Shown in pieces: positions 6,565-11,934 of a stretch of 11,934 nt of DNA; position 1 is the first letter of the stretch; the number at the start of each line of letters is the position of its first letter. Origin of the DNA: Pseudomonadota bacterium (GTDB lineage Bacteria; Pseudomonadota; Alphaproteobacteria; Rhodospirillales; Magnetospirillaceae); contig JAEXAH010000058.1 in assembly GCA_023458315.1 (NCBI GenBank), positions 1 to 11,934 on the forward strand, read 5' to 3'. Under the pieces are notes generated by a model. It searched no databases and was not told where the DNA came from. It worked only from the letters and a program-made list of their open reading frames with translations. The position numbers and the translations under genes are program-made.

Positions 6565-7047
6565 TCAGATTAAAGGCGCACTGCCCTGGTGGGCCAGGGC
6601 GTCCAGCGCGCCTTGCAGGATGTAGGCGGCGGCCATCTTGTCCACCACCTCGGCGCGGCGGGCACGGCTGGCATCGGCTTCCAACAGGGTGCGGGTGACG
6701 GCCGCCGTGGACAGCCGTTCGTCCCACAACGCCACCGGCACGTCGCGCAGCTTCAGCAGATTGCGCACGAAGGCGCGGGTGGATTGGCAGCGCGCTCCCT
6801 CGGTGCCGTCCATTTCCACCGGCAGGCCCAGCACCAGCCCGCCGACTTCGTGCTTTTCCATGGCCGCGAACAGGCTTTCCACGTCCTTGGTGAATTTGGT
6901 GCGGCGGATGGTGTCGAACGGCGTGGCGATGGAACGCAGCACGTCGGACAGCGCCAGCCCGATGGTCTTGGTGCCCAAATCCAGTCCCATCAGGCGGGAA
7001 TGGCGCGGCAGGGCGGCGGAAAGCTCGGATATGGTCAGCAGCGGCAT
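6565..7047 (-). CDS. ruvX: Putative pre-16S rRNA nuclease / Holliday junction resolvase homologue RuvX
   Basis: A 160-residue RNase H-fold protein of the YqgF/RuvX family, normal length. Motifs are GLDLGTKTIGLALSD (21-35, with D23), LVLGLPVEMDGTEG (71-84), VALWDERLST (105-114, with D109 and E110) and VVDKMAAAYIL (134-144, with D136); the acidic residues form the metal site. In E. coli the protein is needed for 16S rRNA 5'-end maturation; other family members have been proposed to cut Holliday junctions. ATG 7047 gives the 20-residue leader usual in this group, with a poor ribosome-binding site. The gene lies downstream of cowN, separated by a GC-rich inverted repeat with terminator character, so it probably has its own promoter. 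Confidence 0.95.
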   Translation of the reverse strand: MPLLTISELSAALPRHSRLMGLDLGTKTIGLALSDVLRSIATPFDTIRRTKFTKDVESLFAAMEKHEVGGLVLGLPVEMDGTEGARCQSTRAFVRNLLKLRDVPVALWDERLSTAAVTRTLLEADASRARRAEVVDKMAAAYILQGALDALAHQGSAPLI

Positions 7048-7084
7048 GGGCGCAGGGTGCGGCAGGATAGGCGCGGGAGCAAGT

Positions 7085-7186
7085 AAAAAGCCCCCACCCC
7101 GGCCCTCCTCCGGCCGGGCCGAGGGAGGGAGGAAGACAGTGCACGCCCCTCCCTTGCCGCAGGCGGGGGAGGACGGGAGGGGGCTT
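7085..7186 (-). terminator. Large GC-rich inverted repeat acting as terminator of cowN
   Basis: Going past the cowN stop, AAGCCCCC on the minus strand (7179-7186) pairs with GGGGGCTT (7088-7095), which runs into TTTTT (7085-7089). Between the arms are further C- and G-rich segments (CGGCCC/GGGCCG and CCTCCC/GGGAGG types) that can form inner stems. The T-tract orientation fits termination of rcoM-cowN transcription. The 100-bp inverted layout also looks like a dispersed repeat. Confidence 0.55.
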
Positions 7187-7193
7187 CAGCAGT

Positions 7194-7490
7194 CTAACAG
7201 CACTCGTCCTCCAGACGGCTCAGGGCCGCCAGCCCTTCGGTGTCGCCGTGTTCCTCGAACAATTCCTCGATGTAATAGGTGTGGCTGCACGCCAGGCACA
7301 ATTCGTCGGCCTTGCGCGCCCCGACCTTGCCCGCCTCTTGCAGCCGCACCTTGAAACGCTCCCACAGCGCATTGGATTTGGCCGGGTCGGAAATCAGGGC
7401 GAGAACGTGCTCGACCACGATCTTGGCGTTGCCCTCGCAATCGATGCCGGAATAGGTGATGTAGCGGTCGGTCTTCACGTCGATGGTCAT
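7194..7490 (-). CDS. cowN: CowN, N2-fixation sustaining protein (CO protection of nitrogenase)
   Basis: A 98-residue protein matching the CowN family across its length: TDRYITYSGIDCEGNA at 7-22 (family pattern DRYxxFxGIDCxxNA), LWERFKVRL at 42-50, and the hallmark CSHTYYIEELFEEHGD at 68-83 followed by LEDECC at the C-terminus. CowN, described in Rhodospirillum rubrum and later diazotrophs, lets Mo-nitrogenase reduce N2 in the presence of CO by acting on the nitrogenase protein. It is cytoplasmic. ATG 7490 has GGGGAA 7 nt upstream. The gene lies 113 nt behind rcoM on the same strand, and three direct repeats occupy that gap, so control by the RcoM-type sensor is likely. No nitrogenase genes are in the window. 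The call was made from memory of the family pattern. Confidence 0.87.
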   Translation of the reverse strand: MTIDVKTDRYITYSGIDCEGNAKIVVEHVLALISDPAKSNALWERFKVRLQEAGKVGARKADELCLACSHTYYIEELFEEHGDTEGLAALSRLEDECC

Positions 7491-7509
7491 GGCTGTGTTC
7501 CCCGGTGGC

Positions 7510-7562
7510 GCACCAACGGTCGCCTGACACTGCACCAACGGCAACAGGCAATGCACCAACGG
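7510..7562 (-). promoter_or_regulatory. Three direct repeats, probable RcoM (LytTR) operator before cowN
   Basis: CCGTTGGTGC on the minus strand (GCACCAACGG on the plus) occurs exactly three times, at 7553-7562, 7532-7541 and 7510-7519. The repeats begin 21 and 22 bp apart, two helical turns, so all lie on one DNA face. LytTR regulators bind direct repeats with this spacing, and the upstream gene encodes one. The nearest repeat is only 19 nt from the cowN ATG, so the sites overlap the promoter or leader. No good -10 box was recognised. Confidence 0.75.
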
Positions 7563-7603
7563 TAACGGACGTGAACCAGACCCGCGAAACGCGGCGCGAA
7601 TGG

Positions 7604-8290
7604 TTACAGCGCCAGCCGCCGCCGCACCAGTTCCACCCGCGCCCGGCTGACCGGCACGCGGGCACCGCCGGTCATGATGATGGCCCAATGACCATCGCCA
7701 CGCTCGATGGCCTCGGCGGCGCGCAGGTTGACGATGTACGAGCGGTGAACCCGCAGGAACCCGGACGGGTCCAGCCGCCGCACCAGTTCGGCAAAGGACA
7801 ATTGGCAGAAACGCTGGCCGTCGGCGGTGTGGACGCGGGTGTAATGACCCTCGGCTTCCAGGAACATGACGCTGCCCACGTCCAGCAGGGTGACGCCGCC
7901 GCGTCCCCCCACCGGCAGTTTGACCAGCACGTCGTCGGACGCAGGCGCGCCGCTTTGCCCGAAATTCTCGGGCAGGTGGAAGATCAGGCACCAGCCCGGC
8001 CCCTCGGCCGTGTCCAGCGTGGTGACGCGGGCGATCAGCGCCCCCATGGGCAGGGTCATGGCCATGCCCACCGGCTCGTCCGGGCGGGCGGTGGCGGCAT
8101 CCAACATCCATTCCACCTTGGCCCGCGCCGGGCCGGGATGCAGACTCAGCAGGTCGCGCCCCAGGATGGCGCCCGCCACCGGCTCCAGCAGCTTGCGGGC
8201 CAGGGCGTTGGCCGCCACCACCCGGCGGTCGGCATCCAATTGCACCACCCCCACCGGCGAGCGTTGCAGCCGGTACTCGAAGCTGCTCAT
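7604..8290 (-). CDS. rcoM: RcoM-type CO-sensing heme-PAS/LytTR transcriptional regulator
   Basis: A 228-residue one-component regulator: PAS domain at about residues 5-105 and LytTR DNA-binding domain at about 121-226 (LLDVGSVMFLEAEGHYTRVH, then FLRVHRSYIVN at 178-188 and VPVSR at 212-216). The PAS domain aligns with Burkholderia xenovorans RcoM recalled from memory. LHPGPAR places H51 at the proximal heme ligand His74, and PVGMAM places M76 at Met104, the ligand displaced by CO. The loop between them is five residues shorter and no cysteine falls at the Cys94 position. RcoM binds CO at heme and activates target genes. The link to CO is strengthened by cowN next door. ATG 8290 follows GGGGAAGG closely. 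It is divergent from gatC across 86 bp. Confidence 0.85.
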   Translation of the reverse strand: MSSFEYRLQRSPVGVVQLDADRRVVAANALARKLLEPVAGAILGRDLLSLHPGPARAKVEWMLDAATARPDEPVGMAMTLPMGALIARVTTLDTAEGPGWCLIFHLPENFGQSGAPASDDVLVKLPVGGRGGVTLLDVGSVMFLEAEGHYTRVHTADGQRFCQLSFAELVRRLDPSGFLRVHRSYIVNLRAAEAIERGDGHWAIIMTGGARVPVSRARVELVRRRLAL

Positions 8291-8304
8291 GGCCTTCCCC
8301 GGTT

Positions 8305-8335
8305 GCGGATAAACATCCCGGATGTTAACGTCCGC
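8305..8335. promoter_or_regulatory. Dyad element between rcoM and gatCAB
   Basis: A 15-bp palindrome AACATCCCGGATGTT (8312-8326) is flanked by a second pair of arms GCGGA (8305-8309) and TCCGC (8331-8335). A possible promoter for gatC, TTGCGG (8303-8308) and TAACGT (8326-8331) at 17-bp spacing, would place the dyad in its spacer. It may be an operator serving either divergent gene; no regulator can be assigned. Confidence 0.4.
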
Positions 8336-8376
8336 ACGCCCAAAAGCCGCATTTTTTTCTTAAGGAACCACACCGC

Positions 8377-8727
8377 ATGTCGTTGGACAAAGCCACCGTG
8401 CGCAACATCGCCGAACTGGCCCGCATCGAGGTTCGTGATGACGAACTCGACCATCTGGCCGGTGAACTTTCCGGCATCCTGACCTTCGTCGAGCAATTGG
8501 CCGAGGTGAACACCGACGGCGTCGAGCCCATGTCGAGCGTCGCCGACATCACCCTGCCCGTCGGCGGAGCCGACTTCACCAATGGTGGAACTGGCGCGCC
8601 GCTGCGCGCCTGGCGCCAGGACGTCATCACCGACGGCGGCTATGCCGAGGCCGTGCTGGCCAACGCCACCGACGCCGTCCGCGAGGACGAAGGCGGCTTC
8701 TTCACCGTTCCGAAGGTGGTCGAATAA
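8377..8727 (+). CDS. gatC: GatC subunit of Asp-tRNA(Asn)/Glu-tRNA(Gln) amidotransferase, with internal insert
   Basis: A 116-residue GatC, longer than the usual 90-100. The N-terminal half is standard: VRNIAELARIEV, LAGELSGILTFVEQLAEVNTDGVEPMSSV. The C-terminal half resumes with RQDVITDG and ends GGFFTVPKVVE. Between them, residues 61-78 (after DITLP, from VGGADF to PLRA) have no counterpart in ordinary GatC, and their DNA consists of hairpins (see the repeat at 8560-8610). The reading frame is kept on both sides. GatC wraps around GatA and stabilises the GatCAB complex, which converts Glu-tRNA(Gln) and/or Asp-tRNA(Asn) to the amide forms. TAAGGA lies about 10 nt before the ATG. The stop codon overlaps the gatA start by one base, showing a tight operon. 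Confidence 0.95.
   Translation: MSLDKATVRNIAELARIEVRDDELDHLAGELSGILTFVEQLAEVNTDGVEPMSSVADITLPVGGADFTNGGTGAPLRAWRQDVITDGGYAEAVLANATDAVREDEGGFFTVPKVVE
8560..8610 (+). repeat. Palindromic in-frame insert within gatC
   Basis: Two perfect hairpins, GTCGGC-GGA-GCCGAC (8560-8574) and GGCGCGC-CGCT-GCGCGCC (8593-8610), flank an imperfect one, TTCACC-AAT-GGTGGAA (8575-8590). Together they match the extra 17-18 codons of GatC. A 10-bp palindrome CTGGCGCCAG follows at 8610-8619. This resembles the in-frame palindromic elements known in Rickettsia genes. Confidence 0.6.
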
Positions 8728-10199
8728 TGACCGAACTGACCAAGCTCACCATCGCCGATGCCCTGGACAAGCTGGGCAAGCGCGAGATTTCCGCCGTCGA
8801 GCTGACCGAGGCCCACCTCAAGGCCATGGACGCCAAGCGGAACCTGAACGCCTATATCACCGAAACGCCCGAGCTGGCGCTGGAAGAGGCCAAGGCGTCC
8901 GACGCCCGCCGCGCCGCCGGAAAGGCCGGATCGCTGGACGGCATCCCGCTGGGCATCAAGGATCTGTTCTGCACCAAGGGCGTGCTGACCACCGCCGCCA
9001 GCCACATCCTGGACGGCTTCAAGCCGCAATATGAATCCACCGTCAGCCAGAAGCTGAAGGATGCGGGCTCGGTCACTCTGGGCAAGCTGAACCTGGACGA
9101 GTTCGCCATGGGCTCGGCCAACATCACCAGCTATCACGGCAACGTCGAGAACCCGTGGAAGAGCAAGTCCGAACCCGCCAAGAAGCTGGTTCCCGGCGGC
9201 TCGTCCGGCGGTTCGGCGGCGGCCGTCGCCGCCCGCATCGCCATGGGCGCCACCGGCACCGACACCGGCGGCTCGATCCGCCAGCCCGCCGCCTTCTGCG
9301 GCATCACCGGCATCAAGCCGACCTATGGCCGCTGCTCGCGCTGGGGCATCGTCGCCTTCGCCAGTTCGCTGGATCAGGCCGGTCCCATGGCCCGCACGGT
9401 CAAGGACACCGCCCTGCTGCTGAACGCCATGGCCGGTCATGACCCCAAGGACAGCACCTCGGTCCCGGTCGCCGTGCCGGATTTCGCCGCCGCGCTGACC
9501 GGCGACATCCGTGGCCTCAAGGTGGGCATTCCCAAGGAATACCGCCCCGATGGCCTGTCCGACGAAGTCAACAAGGTGTGGGAACAGGGCATCGAATGGC
9601 TGAAGGAAGCGGGCGCCACCCCGGTGGAAATCAGCCTGCCGCACACCAAATACGCCCTGCCGACCTATTACATCGTCGCCCCGGCCGAGGCGTCGTCCAA
9701 TCTGGCGCGCTATGACGGCGTGCGCTTCGGCCTGCGGGTCGAGGGCAAGACCCTGGACGACATGTACAAGAAGACCCGTGCCGCCGGTTTCGGCGCCGAG
9801 GTCCGCCGCCGCATCATGATCGGCACCTATGTGCTGTCGGCCGGGTACTACGACGCCTATTACACCAAGGCGCAGAAGGTTCGCCGCCTGATCGCCGAGG
9901 ATTTCACCAAGGCGTTCAAGGACGTGGACGTCATCCTGACCCCGACCGCGCCGTCCGCCGCCTTCGGCATCGGCGACAACACCGACGATCCCGTCACCAT
10001 GTGGCTGAACGACGTGTTCACCATCCCCACCTCGCTTGCCGGTCTGCCCGGCCTGTCGCTGCCCGCCGGCCTGTCGGCCGACGGCCTGCCGCTGGGCTTG
10101 CAGTTGATCGGCCGTCCGTTCGACGAGGAAACCGTGTTCAAGGTGGCGGGCGTGATGGAATCCGCCGCCCAGTTCACCGCGCTTCCGGAGGGTGTGTGA
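8727..10199 (+). CDS. gatA: GatA, glutaminase/amidase subunit of GatCAB
   Basis: A 490-residue amidase-signature enzyme of normal length. The catalytic Ser-cisSer-Lys triad is complete: K78 in GIPLGIKDLF, S159 in PGGSSGGSAAAVA, and the nucleophile S183 in TDTGGSIRQPA. It hydrolyses glutamine and releases ammonia, which is channelled to GatB. The segment GITGIKPTYGRCSRWGIVAF and the closing LPLGLQLIGRPFDEETVF are typical of GatA. The start codon overlaps the gatC stop (TAATG), with AAGGTGG upstream inside gatC. Its own stop overlaps the gatB start (TGATG). No insertion like those in gatC and gatB is evident. Codon use matches the neighbours. Confidence 0.98.
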   Translation: MTELTKLTIADALDKLGKREISAVELTEAHLKAMDAKRNLNAYITETPELALEEAKASDARRAAGKAGSLDGIPLGIKDLFCTKGVLTTAASHILDGFKPQYESTVSQKLKDAGSVTLGKLNLDEFAMGSANITSYHGNVENPWKSKSEPAKKLVPGGSSGGSAAAVAARIAMGATGTDTGGSIRQPAAFCGITGIKPTYGRCSRWGIVAFASSLDQAGPMARTVKDTALLLNAMAGHDPKDSTSVPVAVPDFAAALTGDIRGLKVGIPKEYRPDGLSDEVNKVWEQGIEWLKEAGATPVEISLPHTKYALPTYYIVAPAEASSNLARYDGVRFGLRVEGKTLDDMYKKTRAAGFGAEVRRRIMIGTYVLSAGYYDAYYTKAQKVRRLIAEDFTKAFKDVDVILTPTAPSAAFGIGDNTDDPVTMWLNDVFTIPTSLAGLPGLSLPAGLSADGLPLGLQLIGRPFDEETVFKVAGVMESAAQFTALPEGV

Positions 10200-11704
10200 T
10201 GGCTTACGTGATCCAGGGCGAAACCTGCGACTGGGAAATCGTCATCGGCCTTGAGGTGCACGCCCAGGTCATCTCCAATTCCAAGCTGTTCTCCGGCGCC
10301 CCCACCGAATTCGGCGGCGCCCCCAACAATCAGGTCAGCTTCGTCGATGCCGGTTTCCCCGGCATGCTGCCGGTGATCAATGAAAAGTGCGTGGAACAGG
10401 CGGTGCGCACCGGCCTGGGCCTGAAGGCCAAGGTCAATTTGAAGAGCGTGTTCGCGCGCAAGAACTACTTCTACGCCGATCTGCCCCAGGGCTATCAGAT
10501 CAGCCAGTACGATTTGCCGATCATCGGCGAGGGCACGCTGCTGATCGACCTGCCCGCCGCCGAAGGCGGCGATTCAAATGATGGCGACCCTGCGGTCGCG
10601 GGCGGCACCACCCGCCCCATCGGCATCGAACGTCTGCACCTGGAACAGGACGCGGGCAAGTCGATCCACGACCAGCACCCCAGCCAGTCGTTCATCGACC
10701 TGAACCGTTCCGGCGTGGCGCTGATGGAAATCGTGTCCAAGCCGGACATGCGTTCGCCGGAAGAGGCCGGGGCGTACCTGACCAAGCTGCGCACCATCCT
10801 GCGCTATCTCGGCACCTGCGACGGCAACATGCAGGAAGGCAGCATGCGCTGCGACGCCAACGTCTCGGTGCGTCCGGTCGGTTCGACCGAACTGCGCACC
10901 CGTTGCGAGATCAAGAACGTCAACTCGATCCGCTTCGTGCAGCAGGCCATCGAGTACGAGGCGCGCCGCCACATCGACGTGTACGAATCGGGCGGCGAGA
11001 TCAAGCAGGAAACCCGCCTGTTCGATTCGGTCAAGGGCGAAACCCGTTCCATGCGCAGCAAGGAACACGCCCACGATTACCGCTATTTCCCCGACCCCGA
11101 TCTGCTGCCGCTGGTGATTTCCCAGGATTTCGTAGACGGCATCAAGGCCACCCTGCCCGAACTGCCGGACGAGAAGAAGGCCCGCTTCATGAGCGAGTAC
11201 GGCCTGAATTCGTATGACGCGGGCGTCATGGTCGCCGAAAAGGACTCGGCCGAGTTCTTCGAGATCGTTGCGAAAGGCCGTGACGGCAAGACCGCCGCCA
11301 ATTGGGTCATGGGCGATTTCTTCGCCACCATGAATTCCAAGCCGGAATACACTTGGGCCAACCCGCCGGTGTCGGCCGAGAATCTGGGCCGCATGATCGA
11401 TCTGATCAAGGACGGCACCATCTCGACCCGTCTGGCCAAGGACGTGTTCATCTTCATGGTGGAAAGCGGCAAGGACCCGGCCACCATCGTCGAGGAAAAG
11501 GGCCTGAAGCAAGTCACCGACACCGGTGCCATCGAAAAGGCCATCGCCGAGGTGTTCGCCGCCAACCCGGACAAGGTGGCCGAGGTCAAGGCGGGCAAGG
11601 ACAAGCTGATGGGCTGGTTCGTCGGCCAGGTGATGAAGGCGACCCAGGGCAAGGCCAATCCCGGCATGCTGAACGAACTGATCGCCAAGAAGTTCAAGGA
11701 ATAA
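10199..11704 (+). CDS. gatB: GatB, tRNA-binding/kinase subunit of GatCAB, with internal insert
   Basis: A 501-residue GatB. The N-terminal catalytic part is clear: EIVIGLEVHAQV (13-24), FYADLPQGYQISQYD (91-105), RLHLEQDAGKSIHD (145-158), IDLNRSGVALMEIVSKPD, then CEIKNVNSIRFVQQAIEYEA and AHDYRYFPDPDLLP. The C-terminal YqeY-like helical tail ends with KANPGMLNELIAKKFKE. GatB phosphorylates and then amidates the misacylated tRNA using ammonia from GatA. Between LIDLP and TRPIGIERL, where most GatBs have only a short DG(G/S)T turn, residues 120-136 form an additional loop rich in Gly, Asp and Ala, encoded by two hairpins (see 10555-10599). ATG 10199 has GGAGGG 6 nt upstream and overlaps the gatA stop. 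A strong terminator follows. Confidence 0.98.
   Translation: MAYVIQGETCDWEIVIGLEVHAQVISNSKLFSGAPTEFGGAPNNQVSFVDAGFPGMLPVINEKCVEQAVRTGLGLKAKVNLKSVFARKNYFYADLPQGYQISQYDLPIIGEGTLLIDLPAAEGGDSNDGDPAVAGGTTRPIGIERLHLEQDAGKSIHDQHPSQSFIDLNRSGVALMEIVSKPDMRSPEEAGAYLTKLRTILRYLGTCDGNMQEGSMRCDANVSVRPVGSTELRTRCEIKNVNSIRFVQQAIEYEARRHIDVYESGGEIKQETRLFDSVKGETRSMRSKEHAHDYRYFPDPDLLPLVISQDFVDGIKATLPELPDEKKARFMSEYGLNSYDAGVMVAEKDSAEFFEIVAKGRDGKTAANWVMGDFFATMNSKPEYTWANPPVSAENLGRMIDLIKDGTISTRLAKDVFIFMVESGKDPATIVEEKGLKQVTDTGAIEKAIAEVFAANPDKVAEVKAGKDKLMGWFVGQVMKATQGKANPGMLNELIAKKFKE
10555..10599 (+). repeat. Palindromic in-frame insert within gatB
   Basis: Two perfect hairpins, CGCCGCC-GAA-GGCGGCG (10555-10571) and GCGACC-CTGC-GGTCGC (10584-10599), are separated by 12 bases. 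An outer pair GCCCGC (10552-10557)/GCGGGC (10598-10603) could close them in an alternative fold. The unit coincides with an extra loop of about 15 codons in GatB and has the same two-hairpin layout as the insert in gatC, though the base sequence differs. Confidence 0.55.
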
Positions 11705-11727
11705 GGGCGCAAGCCCCCTTTGCCAAA

Positions 11728-11759
11728 GCCGACGGGGTCGCCCCCGTCGGCTTTTTTTT
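11728..11759 (+). terminator. Intrinsic terminator of the gatCAB operon
   Basis: Perfect 10-bp arms GCCGACGGGG (11728-11737) and CCCCGTCGGC (11742-11751) enclose a TCGC loop, and eight T follow at 11752-11759. It starts 23 nt after the gatB stop. A small GGGC-GCAA-GCCC stem (11705-11716) precedes it. Confidence 0.95.
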
Positions 11760-11846
11760 GCGTTTGCGAGATGACAAAGGTCAAGGTGGCGCCGCCGCCA
11801 CGGGCGCATGCTGCCCCCCGGATCGCTATTTCCGCCGGAGATGACC

Positions 11847-11934
11847 ATGAACACCGCCCCCTGCTCCCCCACCACCCCCCTGTCCGAGACGGTCGCCAAC
11901 AACGTGGCCCTGGCCGGCCTGTGTGTCGGCACCG
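11847..11934 (+). CDS. Start of an unidentified gene (cut by window edge)
   Basis: An open frame starts at ATG 11847 with GGAG 6 nt upstream (11837-11840) and stays open to the window end, giving 29 residues: MNTAPCSPTTPLSETV, then ANNVALAGLCVGT. An in-frame ATG at 11841 would add two residues but would overlap the ribosome-binding site. Too little is visible to identify it. Its position after the gatCAB terminator suggests its own promoter somewhere in 11760-11836, which also holds a small GTGGCG/CGCCAC hairpin (11786-11801). Confidence 0.55.
   Translation, partial: MNTAPCSPTTPLSETVANNVALAGLCVGT

Noticed and set aside
7510..7562. Three repeats considered as a short CRISPR array
   Set aside because: The repeat unit is 10 bp with 11-12-bp gaps, far too small for CRISPR, and no cas gene is present.
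7491..7603. Sigma-54 promoter before cowN, as might be expected near nitrogen fixation genes
   Set aside because: No GG-N10-GC arrangement matching the consensus was found in the gap.
8557..8616. Frameshift or sequencing error as the cause of the odd GatC middle
   Set aside because: Family residues continue in the same frame on both sides, and the extra length is a multiple of three, so an in-frame insert is the simpler reading.

Overview
The window is high-GC DNA with strongly G/C-ending codons. Gene content (RuvX next to GatCAB, a CowN nitrogenase-protection protein, an RcoM-type CO sensor, a bacteriohemerythrin and GGDEF/EAL-type signalling) points to a diazotrophic alphaproteobacterium of the Rhodospirillales, most likely Magnetospirillum or a close relative. 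The genus is an inference from protein resemblance, not a database match.

Layout. 1-165: the tail of an IS630-family transposase running in from the left edge, joined to a truncated copy of a short palindromic repeat. 165-2207 (minus strand): a cytidylate-kinase-like protein and a LOG/TIGR00730 nucleotide phosphoribohydrolase, separated by about 450 bp without a gene. 2353-3009 (plus): a metallo-beta-lactamase-fold hydrolase. 3010-3155: a complete 146-bp MITE-like element with TA at both ends; the left part of the same element sits, inverted, at 101-164. 3166-5770 (minus): an unrecognised membrane-anchored protein, a degenerate GGDEF-EAL protein and a bacteriohemerythrin. The hemerythrin leader contains an intrinsic terminator. 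5988-6458 (plus): a divergent M52 hydrogenase-maturation-protease homologue. 6565-8290 (minus): ruvX, cowN and rcoM. 8377-11704 (plus): the gatCAB operon, closed by a strong terminator. 11847-end: the start of another plus-strand gene.

How the genes work together. The clearest functional module is rcoM-cowN. RcoM is a one-component heme-PAS/LytTR CO sensor, and CowN lets nitrogenase work in the presence of CO. The 113-bp gap between them carries three copies of a 10-bp direct repeat spaced 22 and 21 bp apart, which is the geometry expected for a LytTR operator. The hemerythrin and the degenerate GGDEF-EAL protein look like an oxygen-binding and c-di-GMP-related pair. GatCAB makes Gln-tRNA(Gln) and/or Asn-tRNA(Asn) by transamidation. 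In this strain both GatC and GatB carry in-frame insertions of about 15-18 residues whose DNA is made of paired hairpins, recalling the protein-coding palindromic elements of Rickettsia.

No tRNA, rRNA or CRISPR array was seen. The CO-sensing module is a known type of system. The parts most worth a second look are its repeat operator, the in-frame palindromic inserts in gatC and gatB, the TA-bounded mini-element flush against two stop codons, and the leader terminator before the hemerythrin gene.
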